Assembly: GCF_002236805.1 (NCBI RefSeq)
Contig: NZ_NIQA01000004.1
Coordinates: forward strand, 124,001 to 188,000
Length of the DNA: 64,000 nt
Direction: 5' to 3'
Origin: Pusillimonas sp. T2
GTDB taxonomy: Bacteria; Pseudomonadota; Gammaproteobacteria; Burkholderiales; Burkholderiaceae_B
Part shown: piece after piece, positions 26,518 to 34,465 of the stretch
How positions within the stretch are numbered: the stretch's first letter is position 1
Layout of the letters: each line of letters opens with the position of its first letter
Program-made: the position numbers and the translations under genes
Notes under the pieces: generated by a model
Databases searched by the model: none
Told to the model about the DNA's origin: nothing
Seen by the model: only the letters and a program-made list of their open reading frames with translations

Positions 26518-27567
26518 ATGTTTTTGAAAAATGCGTGGTATGTCGCCGCTACACCCGACGAAATCGATACCAAACCCCTGGGCCGCCAAATCTGTGGCGA
26601 GCGTATCGCGTTTTATCGCGGCGCCGAGGGTAAGGTTGCTGCCGTAGAAGATTTCTGTCCGCACCGTGGCGCAGCATTGTCGCTGGGCTACGTCGAGAAC
26701 GGTAACCTGGTCTGCGGTTATCACGGGCTAGTCATGGGGTGCGACGGTAAGGTCGTGTCCATGCCTTTACAGCGCGTGGGCGGTTTCCCTTGTGTCAAAA
26801 GCTACCCCGTCATCGAACGCTATGGTTTTATCTGGGTTTGGCCCGGCAACCCCGAAAAGGCCGACCCTGCACTGATGCCTGACCTGTTCTGGGCCGAGAG
26901 CGATGAATGGGCTTATGGTGGCGGTCTGTACCACATCAAGTGCGATTACCGCCTCATGATCGATAACCTGATGGATCTGACGCACGAAACTTATGTGCAC
27001 GCCGACAGTATCGGCCAGGAAGAAATCGACGAAACGCCGGTTAACACTAAAGTCGAAGGCGACGAAGTTGTGACCAGCCGCTATATGGAAAACATTATGG
27101 CGCCGCCATTCTGGGCGGGTAACCTGCGCGAAAACGGTCTGGCCGACGACGTTCCTGTCGATCGCTGGCAAATTTCGCGGTTCACGCCACCCAGCCACAT
27201 TCTTATCGACGTGGGTGTCGCGCATGCTGGCAAGGGTGGCAAAGACGCCCCGCCCGAAAACCGTGTCCGCGCTATTGTGGTCGACTTCATTACCCCTGAA
27301 ACCGAAAATTCGCACTGGTATTTCTGGGGGCTGGCACGTAACTTCCGTCCCGACGACGCCGAGCTCACCGCACGTATCCGCGAAGGCCAGGGCCGTATTT
27401 TCGGTCAAGACCTCGACGTACTCGAAGCCCAACAGCGTAACCTCGAAGCCTACCCCGAGCGCCGCTTGTTGATGCTCGGTATTGATGCGGGTGGCGTACA
27501 ATCTAGGCGCGTCCTCGACCGTCTGGTCAAGGCAGAGCAGGAAGAAGAAACCACGCAAACAGCCTGA
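26518..27567 (+). CDS. vanA: Vanillate O-demethylase, oxygenase subunit
   Basis: 349 aa. Rieske non-haem iron oxygenase that demethylates vanillate to protocatechuate and formaldehyde. The Rieske cluster is CPHRGA with CGYHG (about residues 47-71). The mononuclear iron site lies in MIDNLMDLTHETYVHA. Long stretches such as GRQICGE, MGCDGK, HMENIMAPPFW-like text and NIDAGGVQSR-like text follow Pseudomonas VanA closely as I recall it. ATG 26518 is used, with GAGG about 8 bases upstream. It works with VanB, 85 bases downstream. Confidence 0.94.
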   Translation: MFLKNAWYVAATPDEIDTKPLGRQICGERIAFYRGAEGKVAAVEDFCPHRGAALSLGYVENGNLVCGYHGLVMGCDGKVVSMPLQRVGGFPCVKSYPVIERYGFIWVWPGNPEKADPALMPDLFWAESDEWAYGGGLYHIKCDYRLMIDNLMDLTHETYVHADSIGQEEIDETPVNTKVEGDEVVTSRYMENIMAPPFWAGNLRENGLADDVPVDRWQISRFTPPSHILIDVGVAHAGKGGKDAPPENRVRAIVVDFITPETENSHWYFWGLARNFRPDDAELTARIREGQGRIFGQDLDVLEAQQRNLEAYPERRLLMLGIDAGGVQSRRVLDRLVKAEQEEETTQTA

Positions 27568-27578
27568 GCCTGATTGTC

Positions 27579-27634
27579 TTATCCACAGACGGTCGGCAGG
27601 GCGGTTTTCATACGCCCGCACCGCCTGTGGGTAA
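27579..27634 (+). repeat. Imperfect inverted repeat between vanA and vanB
   Basis: TTATCCACAG (27579-27588) pairs with CTGTGGGTAA (27625-27634) with one G-U pair, and GGCGG/CCGCC-type segments inside can extend the fold. No T-run follows, so it looks like an mRNA hairpin that could set the vanA:vanB ratio, not a terminator. The left arm also contains a perfect DnaA-box 9-mer, TTATCCACA. Confidence 0.55.
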
Positions 27635-27652
27635 ACCAACCATGTATACAAA

Positions 27653-28609
27653 ATGAGTCAATTAACCGTAAAAGTCGTCAACAAAGTTCTGGAAGCCGTA
27701 GATATCGTCAGCCTCGAGCTGGCCAGTGTCGATGGTAAACAGCTTCCGCCGTTCAGCGCCGGTGCTCACATCGACATCCATTTGCCCGGTGGTATCGTTC
27801 GCCAGTATTCGTTGCTTAACGATTCTGCCGAACAGCATCGCTACATTGTTGGTGTACTCAAAGACCCAGAATCGCGCGGCGGCTCTGTGGCTGTACACGA
27901 CAAGGTCAATGTCGGCGACGTCCTCGAAATCAGCGCGCCCAAAAACCATTTCGAACTGGTGCATGCCAAGCGCACATTGTTGTTTGCAGGCGGTATCGGT
28001 GTCACGCCTATTTTGTGTATGGCGCGGCGTCTTAGCCAAACCAATGCCGATTTCGAAATGCACTATTGCACGCGCTCACCCGATCGCACTGCGTTCGAAA
28101 AAGACATCAAGGCGTCGACTTTTGCCGACCGGGTACATTTTCACTACGACAGTGGTGATGAAGCCCAAAAACTCAATCTCAAGTCATTGGTAGCCGGCCC
28201 CCAAGACGGCACGCACCTGTATGTGTGCGGTCCCACAGGTTTTATCGACTACGTGGTCAACACGGCTAAAGAAGCCGGCTGGGCGGCGGGTAACATCCAC
28301 CTCGAATATTTCGGTGCTGCCGACGTCGACACCAGTGGCGATACCTCGTTCGAAGTCAAAATTGCCAGTACGGGTAAAAGCTTTACGGTTCCGGCCGATA
28401 AAAGCATTACTCAGGTGCTCGACGAAAACGGCGTGTTCGTACCCGTATCGTGCGAAGAGGGTGTTTGTGGTACGTGTCTCGTGCGCGTCCTCGAGGGTGA
28501 GCCCGAGCACCGCGACTTGTATCTTACCGATGCCGAGCATGCAGCAAATGATCAAATGACACCGTGCTGCTCTCGCTCGAAGTCACCCGTACTTGTGCTC
28601 GACATTTAA
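27653..28609 (+). CDS. vanB: Vanillate O-demethylase, reductase subunit
   Basis: 318 aa, cytoplasmic. Order is FMN/ferredoxin-reductase-like domain (about 1-100, RQYSLLND flavin motif), NAD-binding domain (about 105-220, FAGGIGVTPILCMARRL and YVCGPTGFIDYV), then a plant-type [2Fe-2S] ferredoxin (about 235-318) with CEEGVCGTC and a distal Cys in TPCCSRS. It passes electrons from NADH to VanA. A strong terminator follows, so vanAB ends here. Confidence 0.94.
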   Translation: MSQLTVKVVNKVLEAVDIVSLELASVDGKQLPPFSAGAHIDIHLPGGIVRQYSLLNDSAEQHRYIVGVLKDPESRGGSVAVHDKVNVGDVLEISAPKNHFELVHAKRTLLFAGGIGVTPILCMARRLSQTNADFEMHYCTRSPDRTAFEKDIKASTFADRVHFHYDSGDEAQKLNLKSLVAGPQDGTHLYVCGPTGFIDYVVNTAKEAGWAAGNIHLEYFGAADVDTSGDTSFEVKIASTGKSFTVPADKSITQVLDENGVFVPVSCEEGVCGTCLVRVLEGEPEHRDLYLTDAEHAANDQMTPCCSRSKSPVLVLDI

Positions 28610-28636
28610 TAGTTTGACTGTGCCGGCTTCGCCGGT

Positions 28637-28672
28637 GCCATAAAAACGCCGCTGTTGCGGCGTTTTTATGGC
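28637..28672 (+). terminator. Strong Rho-independent terminator after vanB
   Basis: A perfect 16-pair stem (28637-28652 with 28657-28672) has a TGTT loop and A/T runs built into the stem base, working in both directions. Confidence 0.88.
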
Positions 28673-28703
28673 CACTATCGGTTATTTCGTTATGCAAGCC
28701 TCA

Positions 28704-28738
28704 GGCCTTAGGTCTGTCCAGACCAAGGCCGGTTTTTC
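28704..28738 (+). terminator. Second terminator-like hairpin after vanB
   Basis: GGCCTTAGGTCTG (28704-28716) pairs with CAGACCAAGGCC (28719-28730) with one bulged A, followed by GGTTTTT. Two terminators in tandem isolate the second ABC operon from vanAB. The rest of the 318-base gap (28739-28860) is T-rich and holds no gene I recognise. Confidence 0.65.
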
Positions 28739-28865
28739 GTTTTCTTTTCGTTTTAGTGGTTTTTGCCTGTTGTCCTGATGACTGCTTTTGCAGTATTTGT
28801 CTGTGTTGCAGTTCGGTCAGGTTCGGCAGCATCTGTTTTTTCAAAATAACCGGAGGATCTCTCTC

Positions 28866-28934
28866 ATGCCTCACGTCTTGAAGGGTGGCATTGGGCTGCC
28901 CGCTGTACGTTTGTTTCGGAGGCCGCCATGCTAA
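28866..28934 (+). other. 22-codon open frame with strong ribosome site (leader peptide or gene remnant)
   Basis: CCGGAGG at about 28850-28856 precedes ATG 28866 by about nine bases. The frame reads MPHVLKGG...LFRRPPC and stops at 28934, overlapping the permease start at 28928. A leader that couples translation into the permease is possible. The position is where a binding-protein gene would be expected in this operon type, so the start signals may be what is left of one. I cannot choose between these. Confidence 0.4.
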
Positions 28935-29794
28935 GTAATTTGGTGGGCGTCTTGTTTGACGGTATTGCCTTTGGGGCTCTGCTGTTTCTGATCAGTGTGG
29001 GGTTGTCCATCACTATGGGCCTCATGAACTTCGTCAACCTGGCACACGGGGCATTTGCCATGCTCGGCGGCTATGTGTGTGTCGAGTTGATGAACCGCAT
29101 GGGCGTGCCGTTTCTGGCAACGCTTCCTATTGCTTTCATTGCGGCGGCTGCCGTCGGTTTCGTGCTCGAGCGCACCTTGTACCAGCGCCTCTATCAGGCC
29201 AGCGCCCTGGACCAGGTATTGTTCTCGATTGGCCTGGTATTTATGGTCATTGCGGCAGCGACGTTTGTATGGGGCCCAACCCAGCAACCGGTGTTCTTGC
29301 CTGAGTTCTTGAAAGGGCAAGTTACCGTCTTCGGTATCGGTCTGGGTATTTATCGTCTCTTCCTGATTGCGGTGGTTGTATTGGTCACCATTGCGCTGGG
29401 TCTCATTATCGAGCAAACCCGTTTCGGCGCCATGATCCGTGCATCAGTCGATAACCAGCAGGCTTCTGCCGGCCTGGGTATCAACGTCAATCGCGTTTTT
29501 AGTCTGACATTTGCGCTGGGTTCGGGTATGGCCGGCCTGGGCGGTGGTCTGGGTATCGACGTCCTGGGCCTCGATCCGACTTTCCCGCTCAAGTACATGG
29601 TGTACTTCCTTATCGTGGTTGCAGTGGGTGGCGCCGGTACCATCAAAGGGCCCCTGGTTGCAGCTATCTTGCTGGGTATCTTCGACGTGGCCGGCAAGTA
29701 CTACGTGCCCGAAATTGGCGCCTTCGTCATTTACGGCATGATGGTTGTCTTGCTCCTTCTCTTCCCATCCGGGCTTATCTCGAGGCGCGCATGA
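28928..29794 (+). CDS. Branched-chain-type ABC transporter permease (LivH-like), second system
   Basis: 288 aa, about eight membrane helices. LivH hallmarks are FDGIAFGALLFLISVGLSI, MNFVNLAHGAFAMLGGYV and VGGAGTIKGPLVAAILLG. GGAGG lies about six bases before ATG 28928. It is first in a four-gene set that lacks a binding-protein gene. It is clearly diverged from the permease at 22451, so this is not a recent tandem copy. Confidence 0.9.
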   Translation: MLSNLVGVLFDGIAFGALLFLISVGLSITMGLMNFVNLAHGAFAMLGGYVCVELMNRMGVPFLATLPIAFIAAAAVGFVLERTLYQRLYQASALDQVLFSIGLVFMVIAAATFVWGPTQQPVFLPEFLKGQVTVFGIGLGIYRLFLIAVVVLVTIALGLIIEQTRFGAMIRASVDNQQASAGLGINVNRVFSLTFALGSGMAGLGGGLGIDVLGLDPTFPLKYMVYFLIVVAVGGAGTIKGPLVAAILLGIFDVAGKYYVPEIGAFVIYGMMVVLLLLFPSGLISRRA

Positions 29795-30807
29795 ACTTGA
29801 AGTCCTTCTCTATCATCGACAATCTCCCCGCGCCGCGGGTACCCAACGATCGCTGGCACAAGCTTGAGTATCTGTTCTGGGTACTGCCTTTCGTGGCGTA
29901 TTTTCTGTTTCCCAACCATCTGGTACTCGTTAGTCAGATGATGATTCTGGCGCTGTTTGCCTTGTCGCTTGACCTGATCGTCGGTTACGCAGGCATTGTG
30001 TCGCTGGGTCATGCCGCATTCTTCGGGCTGGGCGCCTACACGTCGGGCTTGTTGTCTGCTCGTTACGGGTGGGGCGAACCTATCAGTGCCATGCTTATTG
30101 CCGCATCGTTGGCCGCTATTCTGGGCTATCTGACTAGTTTCCTGGTGGTGCGCGGACACGAGCTTACCCAACTGATGGTCACCCTGGGTATAGGTCTGAT
30201 GCTCTACGAAGTTGCCAATAAGGCCACCGACTTTACCGGCGGTGCCGACGGTCTGTGGGGTATCGAAACATGGCCTATCTTCGGCATATTCGAAATCGAC
30301 CTGTACGGTAAAACGGGCTTCTTTTATAGCTTTGTCGTGTTGTTTCTGATGTTCTTGCTGGCGCGTCGTATAGTCAGCTCAACATTTGGCCTGAGCCTTA
30401 TCGGTATTCGTGAAGGCACCAAGCGTATGCCGGCTATCGGCGTCAACGTCGAGCGTCGTCTGGTTGCGGTGTATACCGTCAGCGCGGCCATGGCTGGCGT
30501 GGCCGGCGCCTTGCTGGCGCAAACCACACAGTTTGTCAGTCTCGATGCCCTTGGCTTTATCCGCTCGGCCGACCTGATGATCGTGCTGGTGTTGGGCGGT
30601 ACAGGTCGTTTGTACGGCGCACTTATCGGTGCGGTAGTTTTCATGTTTGCACATCACTATATTTCAGACATTAATCCGGTGTACTGGCAGTTCTGGTTAG
30701 GTTTATTGCTTATCGTTATTGTTATGGTTGGCCGTGGCGGTATCTTGGGCACTATCGAAGCCATTTTCGAGCGCCGGCGCGAGCGTTTGGCAGGGGGGCG
30801 TTCATGA
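29791..30807 (+). CDS. Branched-chain-type ABC transporter permease (LivM-like), second system
   Basis: 338 aa with about ten hydrophobic segments. LivM text includes LIVGYAGIVSLGHAAFFGLGAY and the coupling loop IGIREGTKRMPAIGVNVERR. A longer N-terminal cytoplasmic tail than the first system's LivM is visible (about 30 residues before the first helix). ATGA-coupled to both neighbours. Confidence 0.9.
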   Translation: MNLKSFSIIDNLPAPRVPNDRWHKLEYLFWVLPFVAYFLFPNHLVLVSQMMILALFALSLDLIVGYAGIVSLGHAAFFGLGAYTSGLLSARYGWGEPISAMLIAASLAAILGYLTSFLVVRGHELTQLMVTLGIGLMLYEVANKATDFTGGADGLWGIETWPIFGIFEIDLYGKTGFFYSFVVLFLMFLLARRIVSSTFGLSLIGIREGTKRMPAIGVNVERRLVAVYTVSAAMAGVAGALLAQTTQFVSLDALGFIRSADLMIVLVLGGTGRLYGALIGAVVFMFAHHYISDINPVYWQFWLGLLLIVIVMVGRGGILGTIEAIFERRRERLAGGRS

Positions 30808-31568
30808 GTCAGCAAAACACAACATTGCGTACCGAAGGCCTGACCAAAATCTGGGGTACCTTCAAAGCTAACAGCGACGTCACCCTCGAGTTCAAACCCG
30901 GGGCACGCCATGCGCTTATCGGCCCCAACGGGGCAGGTAAAACCACTTACATCAACATGCTGACGGGTGCTCTCAAGGCCACCAGCGGCAAGGTGTATTT
31001 TGGCGATCGCGACATCACCAATTTGCCCCAGCACGAACGGGTCAAACTGGGTATGACGCGTACCTTCCAGATCAACACCTTGTTTGCCGGGCTGACCGTG
31101 CTCGAATCCGTTATTCTGGCGATCAGCGAGCGTGAGGGCATGTCGGGTCAGTGGTACAAAACCATCGAGAAGCAAACCGCGCTTATCGAAGAAGCCATGG
31201 CGTTGTTGCAAACGCTGCGCCTGGCCCAAGAGGCCAATACTCGCACGCGCAACTTGCCTTATGGCAAACAGCGTTTGGTAGAAATTGCTTTGGCGCTGGC
31301 AACCAAGCCCAAGGTATTGCTTCTCGACGAACCCGCTGCAGGTATTCCGTCGGCCGAAAGCCAGGAACTCTTCGAAGTCATTTCTCAGTTGCCACGCGAC
31401 GTCACCATTCTGTTCATCGAGCACGACATGAGCCTCGTGTTCCGTTTTGCCGAACGCATTACGGTTCTGGTGGGCGGTAAGGTGCTTACCGAAGGCACAC
31501 CCGATGAAATTGCCAATGACAAGCGTGTCAAAGAAGTCTATCTGGGGGAAGCAGAACATGAAGAGTAA
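30804..31568 (+). CDS. Branched-chain-type ABC transporter ATP-binding protein (LivG-like), second system
   Basis: 254 aa. Walker A GPNGAGKTTY, a LivG-style degenerate signature LPYGKQRLVEIALALA, Walker B VLLLDEPAAGIP and switch histidine FIEHDMSLVF. GGGGGG precedes ATG 30804, which overlaps the LivM stop. Confidence 0.9.
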   Translation: MSQQNTTLRTEGLTKIWGTFKANSDVTLEFKPGARHALIGPNGAGKTTYINMLTGALKATSGKVYFGDRDITNLPQHERVKLGMTRTFQINTLFAGLTVLESVILAISEREGMSGQWYKTIEKQTALIEEAMALLQTLRLAQEANTRTRNLPYGKQRLVEIALALATKPKVLLLDEPAAGIPSAESQELFEVISQLPRDVTILFIEHDMSLVFRFAERITVLVGGKVLTEGTPDEIANDKRVKEVYLGEAEHEE

Positions 31569-32274
31569 TGGTGGCAAAGAAATGCTGGCTCTCGAAAATG
31601 TTCGGGCCGGCTATGGCGAGTCTGTCATCCTTGAAGACATCTCGTTCACGCTGAATGAAGGCGACACGCTGGCTTTATTGGGCCGCAACGGGGTCGGTAA
31701 GTCGACCCTGTTGCTGACGATGCTGGGCCTGACGCAAATGCATGGTGGTTCGGTGCGCTGGCAAGGCGCCGATGTTACCCGTATGCCCACTTACCGTCGC
31801 GCCCAGGAAGGCATGGGTTGGGTGCCGCAAGAGCGCCATATGTACCCGTCGCTCACCGTTGAAGAGCACCTGACGGTGGTGGCTCGCCCCGGCGAGTGGG
31901 ACGTGAAAAGGGTTTACAACCTGTTCCCGCGTCTTGAAGAGCGTCGTAACAACATGGGTAACCAGTTGTCGGGAGGGGAGCAGCAAATGGTGGCGATTGC
32001 ACGTGCACTCATGCTCAACCCCAAAATGCTGTTGCTCGACGAGCCCATGGAAGGTCTGGCACCCATTATTGTGCAAGAGCTTCTGGGGGTCATTCGTCGC
32101 CTGGTCGAAGAAAGCGGCATGACCGTGATCGTGGTCGAGCAACATGCCCGTATGGCGCTTGGCCTGACCGACCGGGCCATTGTGCTTGATCGCGGCCAAA
32201 TTGTGCATCAGTCCAGCAGTCAAGAGCTGCTCGCCGATGGCGACAAGCTCGATCGTCTGGTGGCGGTGGCCTGA
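31558..32274 (+). CDS. Branched-chain-type ABC transporter ATP-binding protein (LivF-like), second system
   Basis: 238 aa from ATG 31558, which overlaps the LivG 3' end by 11 bases; ATG 31582 is an alternative. Walker A GRNGVGKST, signature LSGGEQQMVAIARALM, Walker B LLLDEPMEGLAP and VVEQHARMAL are canonical. A terminator lies about 65 bases after the stop. Confidence 0.9.
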   Translation: MKSNGGKEMLALENVRAGYGESVILEDISFTLNEGDTLALLGRNGVGKSTLLLTMLGLTQMHGGSVRWQGADVTRMPTYRRAQEGMGWVPQERHMYPSLTVEEHLTVVARPGEWDVKRVYNLFPRLEERRNNMGNQLSGGEQQMVAIARALMLNPKMLLLDEPMEGLAPIIVQELLGVIRRLVEESGMTVIVVEQHARMALGLTDRAIVLDRGQIVHQSSSQELLADGDKLDRLVAVA

Positions 32275-32338
32275 CGTACATAGCCTGGCTAGGGCCGGCG
32301 CGCCTCATGGTGTGCCCGCGTTTAGCCTGGTAATTTGC

Positions 32339-32377
32339 AACCCTGTGTTCTGGTGTATCCGGAGCACAGGGTTTTTT
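32339..32377 (+). terminator. Rho-independent terminator of the second ABC operon
   Basis: AACCCTGTGTTCTGG (32339-32353) pairs with CCGGAGCACAGGGTT (32359-32373), including two G-U pairs, then a T-run. Confidence 0.85.
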
Positions 32378-32569
32378 CATTTTCTGAAGAAGGGGGCTTG
32401 CCCCGAGGCACCTAACGCACCCGCGTTTTGGTATTTGTCAGTGCAGAGGGTGTCACGCAACAGGCAGCACTTGGTAAAGCGCGGGGCGTAAACGGAGCAA
32501 TATGGTCAATATTGTCACCTGACGTGCAGGCCATTGTTATGTAATGATAATTTGATGTAATCAAAAGCT

Positions 32570-32717
32570 TGTCCATGCAGTTGTCCACATTTTTAGTGGA
32601 TAACTGCCTGTTAACATGGACGAATTTCGCACGTTTTATATAACATCTTGATCCTTTGGGTGAATTTTCACCTATTGCCAAGTTATCAATGCGCTTGTCC
32701 ACAATTGAAGTGGATAA
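32570..32717 (+). repeat. AT-rich non-coding region with paired DnaA-box-like inverted repeats
   Basis: Inside the 485-base gene-free stretch 32275-32759, GCAGTTGTCCAC (32577-32588) pairs with GTGGATAACTGC (32596-32607). A second pair, TTGTCCAC (32695-32702) with GTGGATAA (32710-32717), repeats the motif about 114 bases on. A separate palindrome GGTGAA-TT-TTCACC is at 32659-32672. The 9-mers TTGTCCACA differ from the DnaA consensus TTATCCACA at one base. No protein gene is supported here. Confidence 0.65.
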
Positions 32718-32759
32718 CTCAATGTGTACAACTGTATTTCGCAACTGTTGAAGGTAGGT

Positions 32760-33572
32760 ATGTCTGAGTCTGATCTGAGCAAATTTTTCGAATGGGCCCT
32801 GGGCGGTTTTAACGCCATTGCATTCGATCTGGTCGTTGCGCTTGTGCTGCTTGTGGTGGGTTGGGTGGTGTCGAACTGGGTGGGCCGGCTGGTGCGCCGT
32901 GTGGCGACCCGGTCAACGCGCATTGATCCCACTATTGTTCCCATGGCGCATTCGGTGGCGGTCTGGTCGATTCGCGTTGTGGTGCTGGTGGCTGTTCTGG
33001 CGCGTCTGGGTGTGCAAACGGCCAGTATCATTGCCGTGCTGGGTGCAGCGGGTTTGGCCATTGGTCTTGCGCTTCAGGGTACGCTCCAGAACATTGCCGC
33101 GGGCATTATGTTGTTGGCCTTGCGCCCTCTACGTGCCGGCGAGTCGGTGTCTGTGGCGGGCAAGGCCGATGGCACGGTCGACGAAGTGGGCTTGTTCTTA
33201 ACGCGCTTCAAACAATCCGACGGCACTTTCATTACGTTGCCCAACAGCCTGATCTGGGGCAGTCCTATCGTTAATTTCAGCCGTCACGATACACGCCGCG
33301 CCGAAATTCAGGTGCTGGTGCCATATGGGGAGGATATCGATCTGGCTTTGTCCGAGCTACGCAAAATGGTTGATACCCACGAACTGGCCCTGAAAGACCC
33401 CGAGCCGCTGGTCATGGTGTCGGGCTACCGCGATAACGCCATGTTGGTGACGGTGCGCGCGTGGGCTGCAGCATCCAACTGGTTCGAACTGCAAAACGAT
33501 ATGAATCGCCAGGCACAGCGCGTGCTTAAGGCAGCAGGGATTGAGTTGCCGCCATCGCGCCCACGCTGCTAA
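32760..33572 (+). CDS. Small-conductance mechanosensitive channel (MscS family)
   Basis: 270 aa. Three N-terminal membrane helices (about 18-40, 65-85 and 93-112) end in the pore helix, with LGAAGLAIGLALQGTLQNIAAG matching the Gly/Ala-packed TM3 of MscS. A beta domain follows (GTVDEVGLFLTRF, LPNSLIWGSPIVNFS), then an alpha/beta C-terminal domain. It releases solutes on hypo-osmotic shock. ATG 32760 with AAGG about seven bases upstream is chosen. It is convergent with trmJ, with 14 bases between the stops. Confidence 0.92.
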   Translation: MSESDLSKFFEWALGGFNAIAFDLVVALVLLVVGWVVSNWVGRLVRRVATRSTRIDPTIVPMAHSVAVWSIRVVVLVAVLARLGVQTASIIAVLGAAGLAIGLALQGTLQNIAAGIMLLALRPLRAGESVSVAGKADGTVDEVGLFLTRFKQSDGTFITLPNSLIWGSPIVNFSRHDTRRAEIQVLVPYGEDIDLALSELRKMVDTHELALKDPEPLVMVSGYRDNAMLVTVRAWAAASNWFELQNDMNRQAQRVLKAAGIELPPSRPRC

Positions 33573-33586
33573 TGTGGTCGTTCGGC

Positions 33587-34384
33587 TCAGTCTTTGCGCA
33601 GTTGGCCTTTGGCGGCCTTGATCATGGCGGTACATACGCCGCGCATCATGTCGACTTCGTCATTGGTCAGGGCGCTGCGGCTAAACAAATGCTGCATGCG
33701 AGGAATCAATTTTTTCGGGTACGCCAGGTTTAAAAACTGGATCTCGATCAATGCTTCTTGCCAGTGGGCCAGAAAGGCCTGTACTTTTTCATTGGATGCC
33801 AGGGCGTTACCTTCGTCTGACGACGCGACTGGGGCACTGTTGTCGGCGGGCGTGGCTGCCTTACCGTCAAGGTTGCCCAGGGCATAACGCAATTCCCAGG
33901 CGGCCAGCTGCAGGGCTTGGGCGACGTTCAGCGAACTGTATTCGGGGTTGGCCGGGATATGGCAAATGCGTTGGCACTGCGCAATGTCTTCGTTGGTTAA
34001 CCCCGAGCGCTCGGTGCCTAGCACCACGGCGATGTGGCCCTCGTTGTGTTCCAGCAGATGCTGCCGGCTGAGTGTTGCTGCCTCGCGGATATCGCAGACC
34101 GGCGGCCCCAGCACTCGCTCGCGGGCAGTCATGGCAAAGGCCAGGGTAATGGGTGCCAGGGCTTGCGCCAGGGTGTCGACAACTTGTACCGACGCCAGAA
34201 CATCTGTGGCGCCGCTTGCCAGTGCCTGCGCTTCGGGCAGTTCGGCCACGTTGTCAAAACGGGGCGCAACTAGGCAAAGCTCGCGAAACCCCATCGTTTT
34301 GATGGCGCGTGCCGCTGCGCCGACGTTTCCGGGGTGGCTGGGGTGCACCATAATGAAGCGAGCACGATTAAATAGGTCTGTCAT
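33587..34384 (-). CDS. trmJ: tRNA (cytidine/uridine-2'-O-)-methyltransferase TrmJ
   Basis: 265 aa SPOUT methyltransferase for the 2'-O of nucleotide 32 in tRNA. Motifs are FIMVHPSHPGNVGAAARAIKTMG at the N-terminus, VVLGTERSGLTNEDI in the middle and NPEYSSLNVAQALQL forming the SAM-binding trefoil knot. A helical C-terminal extension (about 190-260) is typical of TrmJ. It is divergent from suhB over 81 bases, an arrangement common in betaproteobacteria. Confidence 0.92.
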   Translation of the reverse strand: MTDLFNRARFIMVHPSHPGNVGAAARAIKTMGFRELCLVAPRFDNVAELPEAQALASGATDVLASVQVVDTLAQALAPITLAFAMTARERVLGPPVCDIREAATLSRQHLLEHNEGHIAVVLGTERSGLTNEDIAQCQRICHIPANPEYSSLNVAQALQLAAWELRYALGNLDGKAATPADNSAPVASSDEGNALASNEKVQAFLAHWQEALIEIQFLNLAYPKKLIPRMQHLFSRSALTNDEVDMMRGVCTAMIKAAKGQLRKD

Positions 34385-34465
34385 TTCGGGGAATTGCGTC
34401 TATCAACTAAAATAGGCGGTTAACTATAATCAGCCTGTTTCAGTTTTTGTTATTTACGGATACTT

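Noticed and set aside
21111-32274. The two ABC importers as a recent tandem duplication
   Set aside because: Corresponding permeases and ATPases differ widely in sequence and N-terminal length, so they are old paralogues.
32520-32759. Chromosome origin (oriC)
   Set aside because: The DnaA-like 9-mers are imperfect and none of the usual origin neighbours (dnaA, dnaN, rpmH, gidA/mnmG, parAB) is in the window.
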